The position numbers and the translations under genes were made by a program. Shown one piece after another: positions 36,056-45,652 of a DNA stretch of 64,000 bases (positions within the stretch are counted from its first letter, which is position 1; the number at the start of each line of letters is the position of its first letter). The stretch comes from Paramoeba atlantica (Eukaryota > Discosea): assembly GCA_977017575.1 (NCBI GenBank), contig CDRNVI010000020.1:372001-436000 (forward strand). The letters are read 5' to 3'. The notes under the pieces were generated by a model. The model was not told the DNA's origin. It ran no database searches and worked only from the letters and a program-made list of their open reading frames with translations.

Positions 36056-38929
36056 ATGGAAGATCCTTCTGATTCTCTCTATGATTTCGATCCGCCTTTA
36101 AGGCCCTCACGCACACATTCTCCCCATTATCGTACCAGCGCCACCCCATCCCTTCTGTCAGCTCCCTTTCCTCCTCCTGATTGGTCCTCTCCTTTGACGT
36201 ACGCTATACCTTCTTCATTTCAAACAAACGGTTCTCGTCCGACTTCTCATGTACTGAATCCCACCACACTCTTGTGGACTGTAGTTTTGGCCCTTCTTCT
36301 CACCTCTACTATTCTTCTCGCCTTGGTTTTTCTCTGGACCTTGTTGGGTCCCTATTGGGACACTATCTTGTGGGCCGTCGCCTTAAGCGTCGTTTTTCAC
36401 CCCTCCCACAAGCAAGGGGAAGTGCGCAGTCTACATTCGCAACTTCAAGCACGGCGTGTTTTGGACAACTCCTCTGTCTTTCCCTTCAGCACAGTTATAC
36501 GGAGCTGGAGGATAACGTTAGAATTAGTGCTGTCTGGAAGTGCAAAGGTGCTTGGAATCCGTGCTCTGCTTCATGCTTTTCTGGGTTCCACAATTACTGG
36601 AGCACTGGAACACCTGATTGGTCGGCACACGCTGGATACTCTCGGGGTACTCTCATACTGCGTTGTCCTAGGCTCCATTTTCGGGCGTTCTTTTTTGGCT
36701 TTACTCTTTCTTTTGTCATTATCGGGCCCATTGTGGATTTGGTGCTACATCCCTTCTTCACATCGTTCCCCTTTGGTGCGCCTGAGATCCTTTCTGCCGC
36801 AATTTCTCTTCTACGTTCAACGCAAGAAAACGTTCGGACATACTGTTCTCACCGCGAGTCCGGAGCAATATCGCGACTTTGCATTGACGCTGTCGTCTCT
36901 TGCGCGGCGTCTACGAGCGTTGCTTTGTATCATTCTGCTGGGTGCGACTTGCGTGTGCGTTCTCGACGGTGCGACGCGCGAAATTTTAAGTCTGCTTGAG
37001 AGCTTTCGTGCCCATGCCTCCACGCTGAATCAATTGGTCGAACCCCACGTCAGCTTTTACGGCTCTGCACTCCTTCCACACGCCAAGGACCAGCTCGAGA
37101 AGTGGATTCAGCAATACGACCTGGTACGCCACGCACGTCAATTGGAGGAGGCGCTTCAAACGTTTTGGCACAATGGCACCCAGCCGGCTTCGTCTCACAG
37201 CAACCTGAGTGCTACACTCTCAGCCCTTCCGTCTCTGCTGCAGCAAGGAAACGAAACTGCTGTGCTCCCGGTTGCATCCGCGTACAACACCACAGAGACC
37301 CACTCCTACCTCACGACAGTGTACCACACCCTTGTGTCACACCTGGCGCCCTACTGGGACGGGAACTTCGGCTTTTCATCCCCACAATTCTCTTCTTCGG
37401 GGTCGTGGATCAGCCAGGAGCGTCTCGCGGCGCTCTCCCAACTCTACCACAACCTCACACATGCCCTACCGGCGCGCCTCCCGGTGGACTCTATGCTGAG
37501 TGTGGCCCAGTCCGGGGGGGCTTCTCTTTTTACGGGGTTAGCCTCCAGTGCGGCACTGTGTGCGGGTCTGATCCTCGGATCATTCTCGATGGCCTACGAG
37601 GTGGTGTTGTTCTTTTTGCTATGGACTTTTTTACACCGTCAGCCCCACACTCTAGTGTACTACCTCGTGCTAAAGGGACATCGTATGCTACAGGGGGGGG
37701 GAGGAGGCAGTCGGTCGGTGGCTGCATCGGGTGAGGGGTACCGACGGGGTGGGGTGGTTCCGGAGAGCTATCCGTGTGAAGAACAAACGGAGGCACACCC
37801 CGACATCGCTATCTCACGCTCCCCCTCACCACGTCGCCCGGGTTTTTCAGCGGAGCATACCAAGAAACCCGCGGGCGCAAAAACGAAACACACCGTCCCC
37901 ATTTCACTGGGCCGAGGTGGCACCGCCCCCGGATACCTCCCACGGCACGCAATCCGTGCCTCCAGTATTCCCCTCCATCCACAACCCCCCACTCCACTAC
38001 CCTCCAAAACCACTCCCCCCAAAACCCAAAGCCTATTACGACCTCCTCCAGCTCCAACCCTCCCTCCCCCCAAAAACCGTACGACCCCCCAAAACCCACA
38101 ATCCAGTTTCTCCTCCCCATCCACCCTCAAGAACAGCTCCAATCACAACACCAATAACAACCTAAACAACAACCCGAATACCCATCCAAACAACAACCCG
38201 AATACCCATCCAAGTAACAACCCGAATACCCATCCAACCCACAACCCGACTACCCATCCAACCCCCAACCCCAACAACAAACCCCCCCCACCCCCCCGTC
38301 CCCGTCCCCACCCCCTCCACGACCCCCCCCTCCCCCCTCCCTCCCCCTCCACCACCTTCGCCACCACCTTCGACGCCGCCCTCACCTCCCGCCTCCAGTC
38401 CCTCACCCTCTCCCTCCTCCACCTCACCCTCTTCCACGGCGCCGTCACCTACCTCACCCTCGCCCTCCTCGCCTTCCCCTACCCCGCCCTCGCCGCAACC
38501 CTCGGAGCCGCCACAGGGCTCTTCCCCTACATCCCCAAGTACTCCGTCGCGGTGCTCCCCGCAGCGCTCCGGGCCTACTACCACTACTACCACTACCCCT
38601 ACCCCTACGACTACAACAGTAGTAGTGGTAGTCGTAGGGGTAGTAGTGGTAGTAGTGGTACTACCCCCGTGAGCGTGGCCGGGATGGTCGCGCTGGTGTG
38701 GGTGGTGGGGGTGGGGGCGCGGGGGGGGGAGGACACCCTGTTGCGGGTGCCAGGGTTGTCCTCCCCGTTGGTGGGTCTCGCGATGGTACTAGGGGTGACG
38801 ACGTTTGGGTTGAAAGGGGTGGTGGTCGGGCCGGGGATCGCGTTGGCGGTGCTGGTGGTGTGGGAGATGGTGGGGGGGAGGGAGGGGGAGGAGAGGGGAG
38901 GGGAAAGGGGGGGAGGGGGTAAGGAATGA
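36056..38929 (+). CDS. TMEM245 / AI-2E-transporter-like membrane protein (957 aa)
   Basis: Multi-pass protein. A first membrane pair (about residues 72-125: VVLALLLTSTILLALVFLWT, then ILWAVALSVVFHPS) resembles the TMEM245 N-terminus, where a 'LRPLLWAVLCGTFLHPF'-like turn follows TM1. More membrane segments lie at 180-240 and 280-310, a long luminal-type loop at 315-490 with several NxT/S sites, and a further pair at 495-540. A Pro/Asn-rich linker (about 560-770, with NTHP repeats) is followed by the C-terminal core: FHGAVTYLTLALLAF, then LGAATGLFPYIP and FGLKGVVVGPGIALAVLVVW. These last blocks fit the AI-2E transporter (UPF0118) signature. The transported substrate of eukaryotic members is unknown. 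The last 25 codons are G-rich (Arg/Gly/Glu). Longer than human TMEM245 owing to the linker. Confidence 0.7.
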   Translation: MEDPSDSLYDFDPPLRPSRTHSPHYRTSATPSLLSAPFPPPDWSSPLTYAIPSSFQTNGSRPTSHVLNPTTLLWTVVLALLLTSTILLALVFLWTLLGPYWDTILWAVALSVVFHPSHKQGEVRSLHSQLQARRVLDNSSVFPFSTVIRSWRITLELVLSGSAKVLGIRALLHAFLGSTITGALEHLIGRHTLDTLGVLSYCVVLGSIFGRSFLALLFLLSLSGPLWIWCYIPSSHRSPLVRLRSFLPQFLFYVQRKKTFGHTVLTASPEQYRDFALTLSSLARRLRALLCIILLGATCVCVLDGATREILSLLESFRAHASTLNQLVEPHVSFYGSALLPHAKDQLEKWIQQYDLVRHARQLEEALQTFWHNGTQPASSHSNLSATLSALPSLLQQGNETAVLPVASAYNTTETHSYLTTVYHTLVSHLAPYWDGNFGFSSPQFSSSGSWISQERLAALSQLYHNLTHALPARLPVDSMLSVAQSGGASLFTGLASSAALCAGLILGSFSMAYEVVLFFLLWTFLHRQPHTLVYYLVLKGHRMLQGGGGGSRSVAASGEGYRRGGVVPESYPCEEQTEAHPDIAISRSPSPRRPGFSAEHTKKPAGAKTKHTVPISLGRGGTAPGYLPRHAIRASSIPLHPQPPTPLPSKTTPPKTQSLLRPPPAPTLPPPKNRTTPQNPQSSFSSPSTLKNSSNHNTNNNLNNNPNTHPNNNPNTHPSNNPNTHPTHNPTTHPTPNPNNKPPPPPRPRPHPLHDPPLPPPSPSTTFATTFDAALTSRLQSLTLSLLHLTLFHGAVTYLTLALLAFPYPALAATLGAATGLFPYIPKYSVAVLPAALRAYYHYYHYPYPYDYNSSSGSRRGSSGSSGTTPVSVAGMVALVWVVGVGARGGEDTLLRVPGLSSPLVGLAMVLGVTTFGLKGVVVGPGIALAVLVVWEMVGGREGEERGGERGGGGKE

Positions 38930-39717
38930 AATCGGGTTGTAGAAGGGGCTAAAACGTGTACACAGAAACTCTTCGTAGGCGTCGGACCTCTTCTTTTTGG
39001 GGAAATTGTTTTGGTCAATTTTTCGACGTGGTTTTACCATGTTTTACCAAATTGAATTGTTGCACATTTTTTTTACTTTCTGTGTAAACGGTTCTCAGTA
39101 ACACCGATGAGTACGAATATGATATCCTTAGTGTATTATCTGTGTTGCACAGCTGATGTGTCAAATGTCGATGCAACACGTAGACTTCCCAGTAGGGTGC
39201 GAGGAACGAATAACCACAAGAATATGAGCTCGCACGATTTGCCGCTGATATTGAGAACCCAGACCCATCGTGGAATACATCAACGCCAGCATGTGAGTGG
39301 AAAGGTGTGGATTGTGATGGACAACAAGTAACGAACATTATTTGGGAAACATTCGGCATATTTGGGAGTAATCGACTGAAAGGATCACTGCAATGGCGTT
39401 ACACATTACGCACGTTACACAAATTTAAAGCATCTTGCAACGATCTTACGGGAAAAGTACTGTTCGATATGTTGCCGGCTGAACTTGATGAGTTTGCCAT
39501 AAACTGTAACCAATTTTCAGGCTCTTTGGAATTCCACCATTTACCACAAAACATGGAGGAACTTATCCTGTGTAACAACTTTTTTCAGGGGAATATAGAT
39601 TTAACCTGCCTGGGGAATCATATTTTCCTCTTATTAATGTCGGACACCAATTTATCCGGTGAAATCGACCTCACCAGTCTACCGCGATCTATGATTAACA
39701 TAGATGAGAACATACAT

Positions 39718-41547
39718 AGAAGCATGTATTCACATGCGGAAATGCGTATTAAGTGTGTCGAAGGTTTGTCACGTGCTATACCGATACACAGAGGCGTACT
39801 ACAAGGTGATACCCTGTCGCCCATAATTTTCAACTTAGTGATGGAAACTGTACTACGATACCTCAAGCAATCGTGCCCCCGGTATGGCCTTGACTACCCA
39901 GATACTCCAAGGCATTTCCTGAAAGCCTACGTTGACGACCTGACGATACTGACTAGCAGCGATACCGACATGCAGCACGCGACCAACACACTCGAAACTG
40001 CACTGAGACGAATAGGACTCTCAATCAACGTAGACAAGAGCCGTACACAGTGCATGTCCATGCGTGAAGGCAGTGAGCACCCGGGGTACATGACCAGGAA
40101 GCCGAGACTCAGTATCGAAGGCAAAGCGATACCACATATATGTGACCGTGGAAGCACTTTTCTTGGAATGACCATAGCACCAGGAGCACAGCAAGCGAAA
40201 GAACTTTTCAAAAAGCTGGATGTCAGACTAAGAACATGGCTTCGGAATGTCGACGAGAGTGCACACAGTCTCCCCGAAAAACTTTGGATCTACAACAGAG
40301 CGATCGTATCCCGTCTGCGCTACGCCCTCACCGTTCACCCGTGTGTCACTTTCAACTTTGTATTGCGATTGCAGAAAAGAATTACACGTCACCTTAAGAA
40401 ATGGATCAATGCAGCATCCACGACTTGCACCGAAATTCTTTATACTGAACGAGGGTGGAACCTTAAAAGTTTATCCAAGCTGTGGTCCGAATGCTCTATC
40501 CTAGCCTTAACACAGATGCACAAGTGGCGGGACCCATCGATACAGGCGGCACTACGAGCCCGAATCAAGCAAGAAGAAGAAAAACGATCCTCTGGTTATA
40601 TTCGTCCAAGCGCTGACGCCATTCAACACCTTCATGACGCGCGGAAGGCGCAACAGATAGCCCGTGATCACCATGAATCTTACGTCATAAATCAGCTTCA
40701 GAGACGGGCACCGACAGCAGCAAAATAGTGGAGCCTCCCCTCCGAGGCTGATCTCGCGAAAGAGTTCTCAGCGGCCCTGAACAACCTCAACAGTGAAAAA
40801 CTTTCTCGCTTCGCAGCTTCAGTACTAACGCTTTCACCCCTACCATCCAGAACCAATCTTCGGCTTTGGGGTCTCCGGCGTGCGAGTGTAACATGTCCCA
40901 TATGTAAACTCGAACCTCAAACAACAAGGCACGTGCTCTCGGGGTGCAAAGAGTCCCTTCAGCAAGGGAGATATACCCTCCGTCATGACATGTTACTTGA
41001 AGAGCTCGGAAAACACTTGCTGCGTTCGCCGTATACCAAGAGCGTACACCTAGATATCCCCGGATTTAGGAATGCCCCGGCATGGCTCGGCACCCGTGAG
41101 GACCTTCTTCGCCCCGACGGTTTGATTACACTTAAGGATGGAAGTGAGTTCATCATTGAGCTCACTGTGCCCTGGGAAGAGAACCAGTCTCAGGCGCACG
41201 AGGGCAAATCCCGTAAATATAATGCTCTCTTCCATGAACGACGCATTAATCACCCTAGGACGACCCTTGTTGTATTCGAAGTGGGAGCCCGCGGCTCGTT
41301 ACTCACATCTTGTCGAAACCTCAATCTCCTCTTTGACGAGGACACAAAGCTTGCGGAAAAATGTCGAGAAAGTCTAATGCAGACCGCCCTTCGAGGCAGT
41401 TTCATTATCTGGCAGAACCGCGAGTCTGCCGTTTGGACAGAAGGACGGGTATAACGTCTGTAAAAGATAGGTCTGGGCAGCGTCATATGCGCCCCCCAGG
41501 CCTATCCGCATATTCTCTGCCTTATAAAGGTATGATAAATTAAACTA
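39718..41547 (+). mobile_element. LINE copy 2, 5'-truncated, inserted in LRR locus 7
   Basis: Begins in the RT palm (MYSHAEMRIKCVEGLSRAIP) and runs to the LINE 3' end. It retains YVDDLTIL, the RT thumb, a CPICKLEPQTTRHVLSGC finger (40889-40950) and the restriction-like endonuclease: RPD at about 41110, EFIIELTVPWEENQ at 41147 on, and K(S)RKY at about 41206. One in-frame TAG at 40726-40728, between RT and finger, interrupts an otherwise open frame. The 3' tail (about 41455-41547) has no poly(A). No target-site duplication was obvious. Layout (RT, CCHC, PD-(D/E)xK nuclease) places it with R2/CRE/NeSL-type LINEs, many of which are site-specific. Confidence 0.87.
40933..41454 (+). CDS. LINE restriction-like endonuclease domain (open frame)
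   Basis: In-frame continuation of LINE copy 2 after the TAG at 40726. The frame here is open for at least 173 codons to the stop. It carries the endonuclease motif order typical of R2-group elements (R-PD, about 12 residues, E(F)IIELTVPWE, about 15 residues, K, then RKY). It would cut target DNA to prime reverse transcription. As a separate product it lacks a proper start, so it is better seen as the 3' half of the LINE ORF. Confidence 0.75.
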   Translation: MLSGCKESLQQGRYTLRHDMLLEELGKHLLRSPYTKSVHLDIPGFRNAPAWLGTREDLLRPDGLITLKDGSEFIIELTVPWEENQSQAHEGKSRKYNALFHERRINHPRTTLVVFEVGARGSLLTSCRNLNLLFDEDTKLAEKCRESLMQTALRGSFIIWQNRESAVWTEGRV

Positions 41548-41863
41548 TCATACAACAAGTTTACAGGACCACTTAATTTACAACACTTACCTTTCGAACT
41601 TGATGCTCTCGACTGTTCTAATAATCAGTTTTCCGGATTGGTGCGATTTGATAACCTTCCACCACGATTGTCATGGTTTTGCCTTGACAATAACTCGGAG
41701 CTTTACGGTAATGTCAACGATTTCACTTTACCTGATAAACTGCAAGCCCTTAGCGTAGATGGTACGAAAATAATTCCGAAAGAGAAATGATTGAACTTTA
41801 TTTTCACTATGTACCCATCTGGATATGTTGTCAACAAATAGAGTTACACATGAGGGACTGTGG

Positions 41864-41942
41864 GTATGATCTCGCATGATCTCACGTGTTCTCATGTGAT
41901 CTCCCGTGATCTCGTCTTGGTCCTCACCCGCAGCCCCTCACA
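41864..41942. repeat. Degenerate 10-bp repeat (TCTCACGTGA type), copy 2
   Basis: Variants of GATCTCACGT in tandem, followed by CCTCACCCGCAGCCCCTCAC. It matches the repeat at 34500-34645 with the same flank, and lies just downstream of an LRR gene in both cases. Confidence 0.65.
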
Positions 41943-42182
41943 TGTACATGTATCCGGATTAAAATTCCTTTCAAAGTGCTCGAATGCGAGTCTAACCGCT
42001 CTGGTCTCGGCTTGATTCACCCCATACGCAAATTCTTCGTCCCATGTATCTCCAGCAATTGCTATTCTACCATAATCAATGTACAACACGCCCCCCAATC
42101 CTTTTGAGGTTGCGTCAGTGAACAGTGTGTGTCGATGCGGAACTATCCGGTCGAGTACGTGGCACACGCGGGCCCCGCCCAA
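41892..42182 (-). pseudogene. RNase H-like piece of a retroelement (DIRS-like)
   Basis: A broken fossil piece. The translated sequence has LFTDATSKGLGGVLY, then GDTWDEEF and NQAETRAVRLAFEHF, the pattern of the RNase H region of DIRS-type and related retroelements. It has no recombinase or further parts nearby. The age cannot be estimated from this length. Confidence 0.45.
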
Positions 42183-42237
42183 TCAAAGAGTCTCCTCATT
42201 TAGTGAGTATTACTCGTGCCGACCTTGACATACATGT

Positions 42238-42561
42238 ATGAACGAGATCATCTCGTATAGCCGGAAAGAGGCAGCGGCGCCATCCCACACGCTAAGGGTG
42301 GCGGAGGCCCATAAACGGCGCTCTCATGAAGAGATGGCGGCCGTCGGGGAGATGGACTTTTACCCCCTGGCCTTCACCGCCTACGGGGTACCTGTCCCAG
42401 ACACCTTGAGCTTTCTTAACAAGGTGGCCAGGGCCTACGCGTCCGACAGAAACGGATGTCTGTCGCACCTTCTGATGGCTACTGGGGTGGCCATTCAGAA
42501 GGGCAACTCCCAGATCGTTCAGGCGGCGGTACAGGAATGGTACCGCCGCGGGGTACGTTAG
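42238..42561 (+). pseudogene. C-terminal piece of a LINE-type RT protein (tentative)
   Basis: 107 codons. The sequence DFYPLAFTAYGVPVPDTLSF and NKVARAYASDRNG, then HLLMATGVAIQKGNSQIV and AVQEWYRR, resembles the short C-terminal module after the RT in some LINE families (xFxPLxxxTFGxxGxxxxxFLxxLA). It is + strand, with no RT in front of it. Call rests on this resemblance alone. Confidence 0.4.
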
Positions 42562-42619
42562 TTGGGCGTTGGGGGGGGGATATAAGCTCCCCCCCAACGC
42601 CCTTAGTTGGGGGGGGGAT

Positions 42620-42660
42620 ATATCGAGGGTAGAGCGGTAGTTATACAACCACCGCACTTT
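42620..42660 (-). repeat. Left-end palindrome of element Z, inverted copy
   Basis: ATCGAGGGTAGAGCGGTAGT followed by TATACAACCACCGCAC, the reverse complement of the left end of element Z at 953 and 44704. It abuts the right-hand hairpin of Z (42667-42777), so the two ends of Z are next to each other with the body missing, as in a fold-back or a deletion derivative. Confidence 0.65.
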
Positions 42661-42666
42661 TCTTTT

Positions 42667-42777
42667 TTAGGCTCTTCGTTAAACGCGGTGGTTGTTTTCA
42701 ACTTAGAAGTCACTCATGCTGCGCGCTTCGCGTTGAAAACTAACACCGCGTTTAACGAAGAGCCTAAAAAAGAAATT
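42667..42777. repeat. Z hairpin, copy 1 (near-perfect)
   Basis: 111 bases, palindromic: TTAGGCTCTTCGTTAAACGC ... GCGTTTAACGAAGAGCCTAA, with a core of AAGTCACTCATGCTGCGCGC. The transcript would form a long hairpin. Copies at 45471-45571 and 32216-32306. The tips TTAGG/CCTAA could leave a TTA(A)-type target, but this is not resolved. Confidence 0.8.
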
Positions 42778-43260
42778 CGGCCTGGAAAGCTAAAGAAAAC
42801 ACAAAGATTACGAACCATGCGCTCCACCCGGAAAAATGGTGTCGGATTTTTCCAGAAAAAAGGAAATCTATCGTGGTCGCAAGCGCGATGGGGTTTGCAC
42901 AAGGACAAACATGTCGAGATGCAAGAAAAATTAACGAACTCCTCCTTGGCGAACTGGGCGGGATGAAAGCCAGCGTGGACATGCGCCTGCTGCAGCAAAA
43001 GCGAATATACATCGTTTCAAAAACTTTCCCATAAAGCTTCTAATGGTAGATCGTCCCGACACGTATTCACTACAGCGTAGCATACAGCGTATGTTGACTA
43101 TGTGCAAGAAGAACACGGAAGCAAACATTGTGCCCTGCATGTTTGGAGATTAGATGATTGATTTTTAGCTAGAATAATAGAAAACCAGCGCCGTGAAGTG
43201 GTGCATTTCTTTTCTTTTTCCTTTTTTAAAAACAATTGTTTCGCGGATTTTTCAAAAAAT
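42778..43260. other. No gene; mobile-DNA flank
   Basis: AAATTCGGCCTGGAAAGCTA adjoining the hairpin is also found, inverted, beside the hairpin at 45471. Otherwise no feature was recognised. A few short open frames lack motifs. Confidence 0.4.
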
Positions 43261-43359
43261 CAGCCCCCCCTTTATACTTCCGAAAGTCAGGTTCCTCCCT
43301 TTATACTTCCAAAAGTACCGAAACCGGCGGAAGTATAAAGGGGGGGGGGGGGGTGACAG
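43261..43359. mobile_element. Short TA-ended element, TTTATACTTCC word
   Basis: CAGCCCCCCCTTTATACTTC at the left, a second CCTCCCTTTATACTTCC, then GGAAGTATAAAGGGGGGGGG and GACAG before TA at the right. About 100 bases, with no coding capacity. Same tip grammar as elements at 284, 2409 and 57752 but a different word. Confidence 0.65.
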
Positions 43360-43828
43360 TACTTCTATAGTAAACCACCGGATCCCCCCTTTATATTTTT
43401 TTCTTTAGTAAACCACATACCCGTTTAACATACCTATACCTTGGATAACATACCGGTGGGTATGTTATTCTGGCCCACGACACTTAACATACCCCCCCCC
43501 CTCGTCCCACGGCTTTTATTGTGCAACTGTACCAAAATCCAACCGTAATATCACTTACGTTTTTAACAAGATGTTTCCTGTATGCGTTTTTAAACGTATT
43601 TTGATAACATCTTAGCATTTAGTACTACGCGCGGTATATCTTTAGATACAGGTTCTAACAGTGAAAGTGATTTTCTTCTCTTTCCTATTTCATTACCAGT
43701 CTACTTAACATACCTATATTTGTTTATTCAAGCACTTAGATTGCAGAGATTTGTCTCACATTGTCCTTACCCGCATACGACGGGTGGATCACGTGAGGAT
43801 TTGCCCTCGCTGGAGGAGAATGGGTGCA

Positions 43829-43992
43829 GAGAGCTGACGTCCCAGGTGCAGAGAGCTCGGTTGTCATGTGCAGGTGCAGAGAGCCGGATGCGTAATCCCC
43901 ATATTACAGTTTCGGGGGCAATCCGGGTGCAGAGAGCTGCGACAGAGCCGAGGTGCGGAGAGCTGGGCGACCGTCACGTGCGGAGAGCCGTA
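43829..43992. repeat. Interspersed GGTGCAGAGAGCT repeats
   Basis: Six near-copies of GGTGC(A/G)GAGAGC(T/C) at uneven spacing (about 17-60 bases) inside X copy 2. It is not a regular tandem array and no function is apparent. Confidence 0.6.
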
Positions 43993-44272
43993 AACGCGGG
44001 CAGCGAGGGACGCGTCTAGTGGTCCTCAAGTGAGGCCACCGTGACGCCTAGCCCTCTCGGAGAGGTACGGGTCGGGAGGAAAGAATCCGAGAGGGAGAAG
44101 AATTCACTCCAGGGGAGTGAGTCGGGGAGGGGCGAAGGGATGAAGGCGCGTCCCCTTCTTCAGCGATAAAGGGGGACAGTTCCAGCCTTAGCGCCGACCG
44201 GCAACGGGCATGAAAATACAGCAAGAGTATGCCCATTGCGGGGGAAAGAAAGGATGAACTAAGGTTAAGTAC

Positions 44273-44294
44273 CAACAAGGTACAGAAACTGTAT
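44273..44294 (-). other. Spliced-leader relic (minus strand)
   Basis: Reverse complement reads AT then ACAGTTTCTGTACCTTGTTG, followed by GTACTTAACC. It is truncated at its 5' end where element D sequence begins. The base after TTG is G here (TTGGTAC), so the leader/UTR boundary differs from the other copies, as expected for independent transcripts. Confidence 0.68.
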
Positions 44295-44703
44295 GTTTAA
44301 CATACCTATACCTTGATAACATACCGGGGGGTATGTTAAATGGGTATGTGGTTTATACTGTATTACACTAGAAAATGAAAAACTGAAAAACGGGGCCGCT
44401 TCGCTTTCGAAGCTCGGGGCCCTTTCTTGCACTCGTCCTCTACGAAGGCCTCTACTGTTTTTATATTCTCGAAAAGAAACTCCATATTGCCGAGCTTGCC
44501 TGAACACCAACGAGTAACACCACCTTAGGAGTTATTATGCCACGCTTTGATCGAGCGATTTCCATTGCGTTCAAAAGCTAAGGTCCCCATTTGGAAAAAA
44601 TCCGATGTTTTGCATCAAAATCTGAAGCAGTCACTCCACTAAGTTCATCCTGAATTTTGGATGCGGGACCCATGGACCCGCAAAAGGTATGTATATTAAA
44701 AAT

Positions 44704-45571
44704 TGCGGTGGTTGTATAACTACCGCTCTACTCTCGATTATTGAAAAAAAAGTGAACAAAAACAGTGAAAATATAAAGAGGAAAACAGTAATATAATATA
44801 GGAAAAAAATATAAAAGGGGGCTCGGTGGTCCAAAATTGAAAAAAATGGGGGGTCCAGGGGGGGGGGTCATGGTCGAGCAATTTTTTTCGAAAAAATTAT
44901 TTTTCGAAAAAAAACCGCAGAATGGGTAGCCGGAGTCTTGGCGCGCATTTTCCACCCCCCTACCCGGGGGTGACCCCCCCCCCCGCGTATCCGCAGGACG
45001 GGTCCGCCAAGTTCGGATTTTTTCGGAAAAAAAAATTGAAAAAAAATTCAACTTGGCGAAAAAAATGGTAAAAAAAATATTTTTCCAAAATCGTTTCCCC
45101 TATTGTATTTTGAGAGTTTGGGACCTATACTAGCCTTCTACACCGTCGTTTTCGGCAGATACCCCTTCTTCTAGCCGTGGCACGCATCCCAAAATGGCCC
45201 ATTTTTGACCAAAAAAGTGCGAAAAAGTAATTTTCGGACCCAAAGGGATCTTTTTATGTCGAAAGAATGGTATGGTTGGAGTCGCATTCTCTACCCAATA
45301 CGTTCAGTAGGCTTTCGTTCACGCCTACGAGTGCTTTCCCGCACGCAAATGTCGGATTTAGCCCTCTGAGAGCAAAAATACGCAAAAATCACCCCATTTT
45401 TGCCCGAAAATCGGCTAATTTTGGCTGTAATCTTTGTGTTTTCTTTAGCTTTCCAGGCCGAATTTCTTTTTTAGGCTCTTCGTTAAACGCGGTGGTAGTT
45501 TTCAACGCGAAGCTCGCAGCATGAGTGACTTCTAAGTTGAAAACAACCACCGCGTTTAACGAAGAGCCTAA
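44704..45571 (+). mobile_element. Fold-back element Z, copy 3 (complete)
   Basis: About 870 bases. It runs from the left palindrome (GCGGTGGTTGTATAACTACC then GCTCTACTCTCGAT), through GGTCCAAAATTG, GGGGGGTCCAGGGGGGGGGT, the CGGGGGTGACCCCCCCCCCG block, CCGCAGGACGGGTCCGCCAA, to the hairpin at 45471-45571. It has no open frame worth calling. It is the reference copy for Z: copies at 953-1270 and 31768-32306 are partial. Confidence 0.75.
45471..45571. repeat. Z hairpin, copy 3
   Basis: TTAGGCTCTTCGTTAAACGC ... GCGTTTAACGAAGAGCCTAA with the ACGCGAAGCTCGCAGCATGA core. It ends 80 bases before the ATG of the next gene, so it lies in that gene's promoter/leader region. Confidence 0.8.
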
Positions 45572-45652
45572 ATAGGTTAATAAAATACTTTTAACTACTT
45601 TTTTGAAAGTTTTAAACTTTCCGTAAACTCTGAATTTTTTCGTCTCCTTTAC

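Larger units (their letters stand above)
39107..41790 (+). pseudogene. LRR family member 7, frameshifted and split by a LINE
   Basis: Good acceptor (GTAAACGGTTCTCAG) and ATG at 39107. The reading starts MSTNMISLVYYLCCTADVSN and SRVRGTN, then changes frame near 39210 to PQEYELARFAADIENPDPSW, CEWKGVDCDGQQVTN and four LRRs. At about 39717 LINE copy 2 is inserted. LRR coding resumes at about 41549 (YNKFTGPLNLQHLPFELDAL) and ends with the family tail (SELYGNVNDFTLPDKLQ, then GTKIIPKEK). Both parts retain good LRR sequence, so the insertion is recent. The frameshift at the N-terminus may be older. Confidence 0.83.
43745..44294 (-). mobile_element. SL-tagged repeat family X, copy 2
   Basis: Minus strand from the SL relic at 44294: TAGTTCATCCTTTCTTTCCC, hairpin arms (44207-44251), GGGGACGCGCCTTCATCCC, CGACTCACTCC and GGACCACT match copy 1 at 28873-29160. 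Beyond 44020 the two differ: here six copies of GGTGCAGAGAGCT (43829-43990, + strand) appear instead of the 67-base duplication. Non-coding. Confidence 0.65.
43411..44353. mobile_element. Element D (TTTAACATACC word), carrying an SL-tagged X copy
   Basis: Terminal inverted repeats AACCACATACCCGTTTAACA (left) and the complement ending GGGTATGTGGTT (right), each bordered by TA. Sub-terminal TAACATACC words occur several times at each end in both orientations (43423-43500, 44296-44345). Between them is an X-family copy on the minus strand (43745-44294). No transposase is present, so it is non-autonomous. Confidence 0.72.

Noticed and set aside
38143-38593. Gly/Val-rich minus-strand ORFs opposite the Pro/Asn linker of the TMEM245-like gene
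   Set aside because: Shadow of the CCC/AAC-rich repeat; no independent support.
22243-40728. Reassignment of TAG to an amino acid, suggested by in-frame TAG in LRR member 3 and LINE copy 2
   Set aside because: TAG is the natural terminator of LRR members 1 and 9 and of the 251-aa gene, and other broken copies use TGA or shifts.
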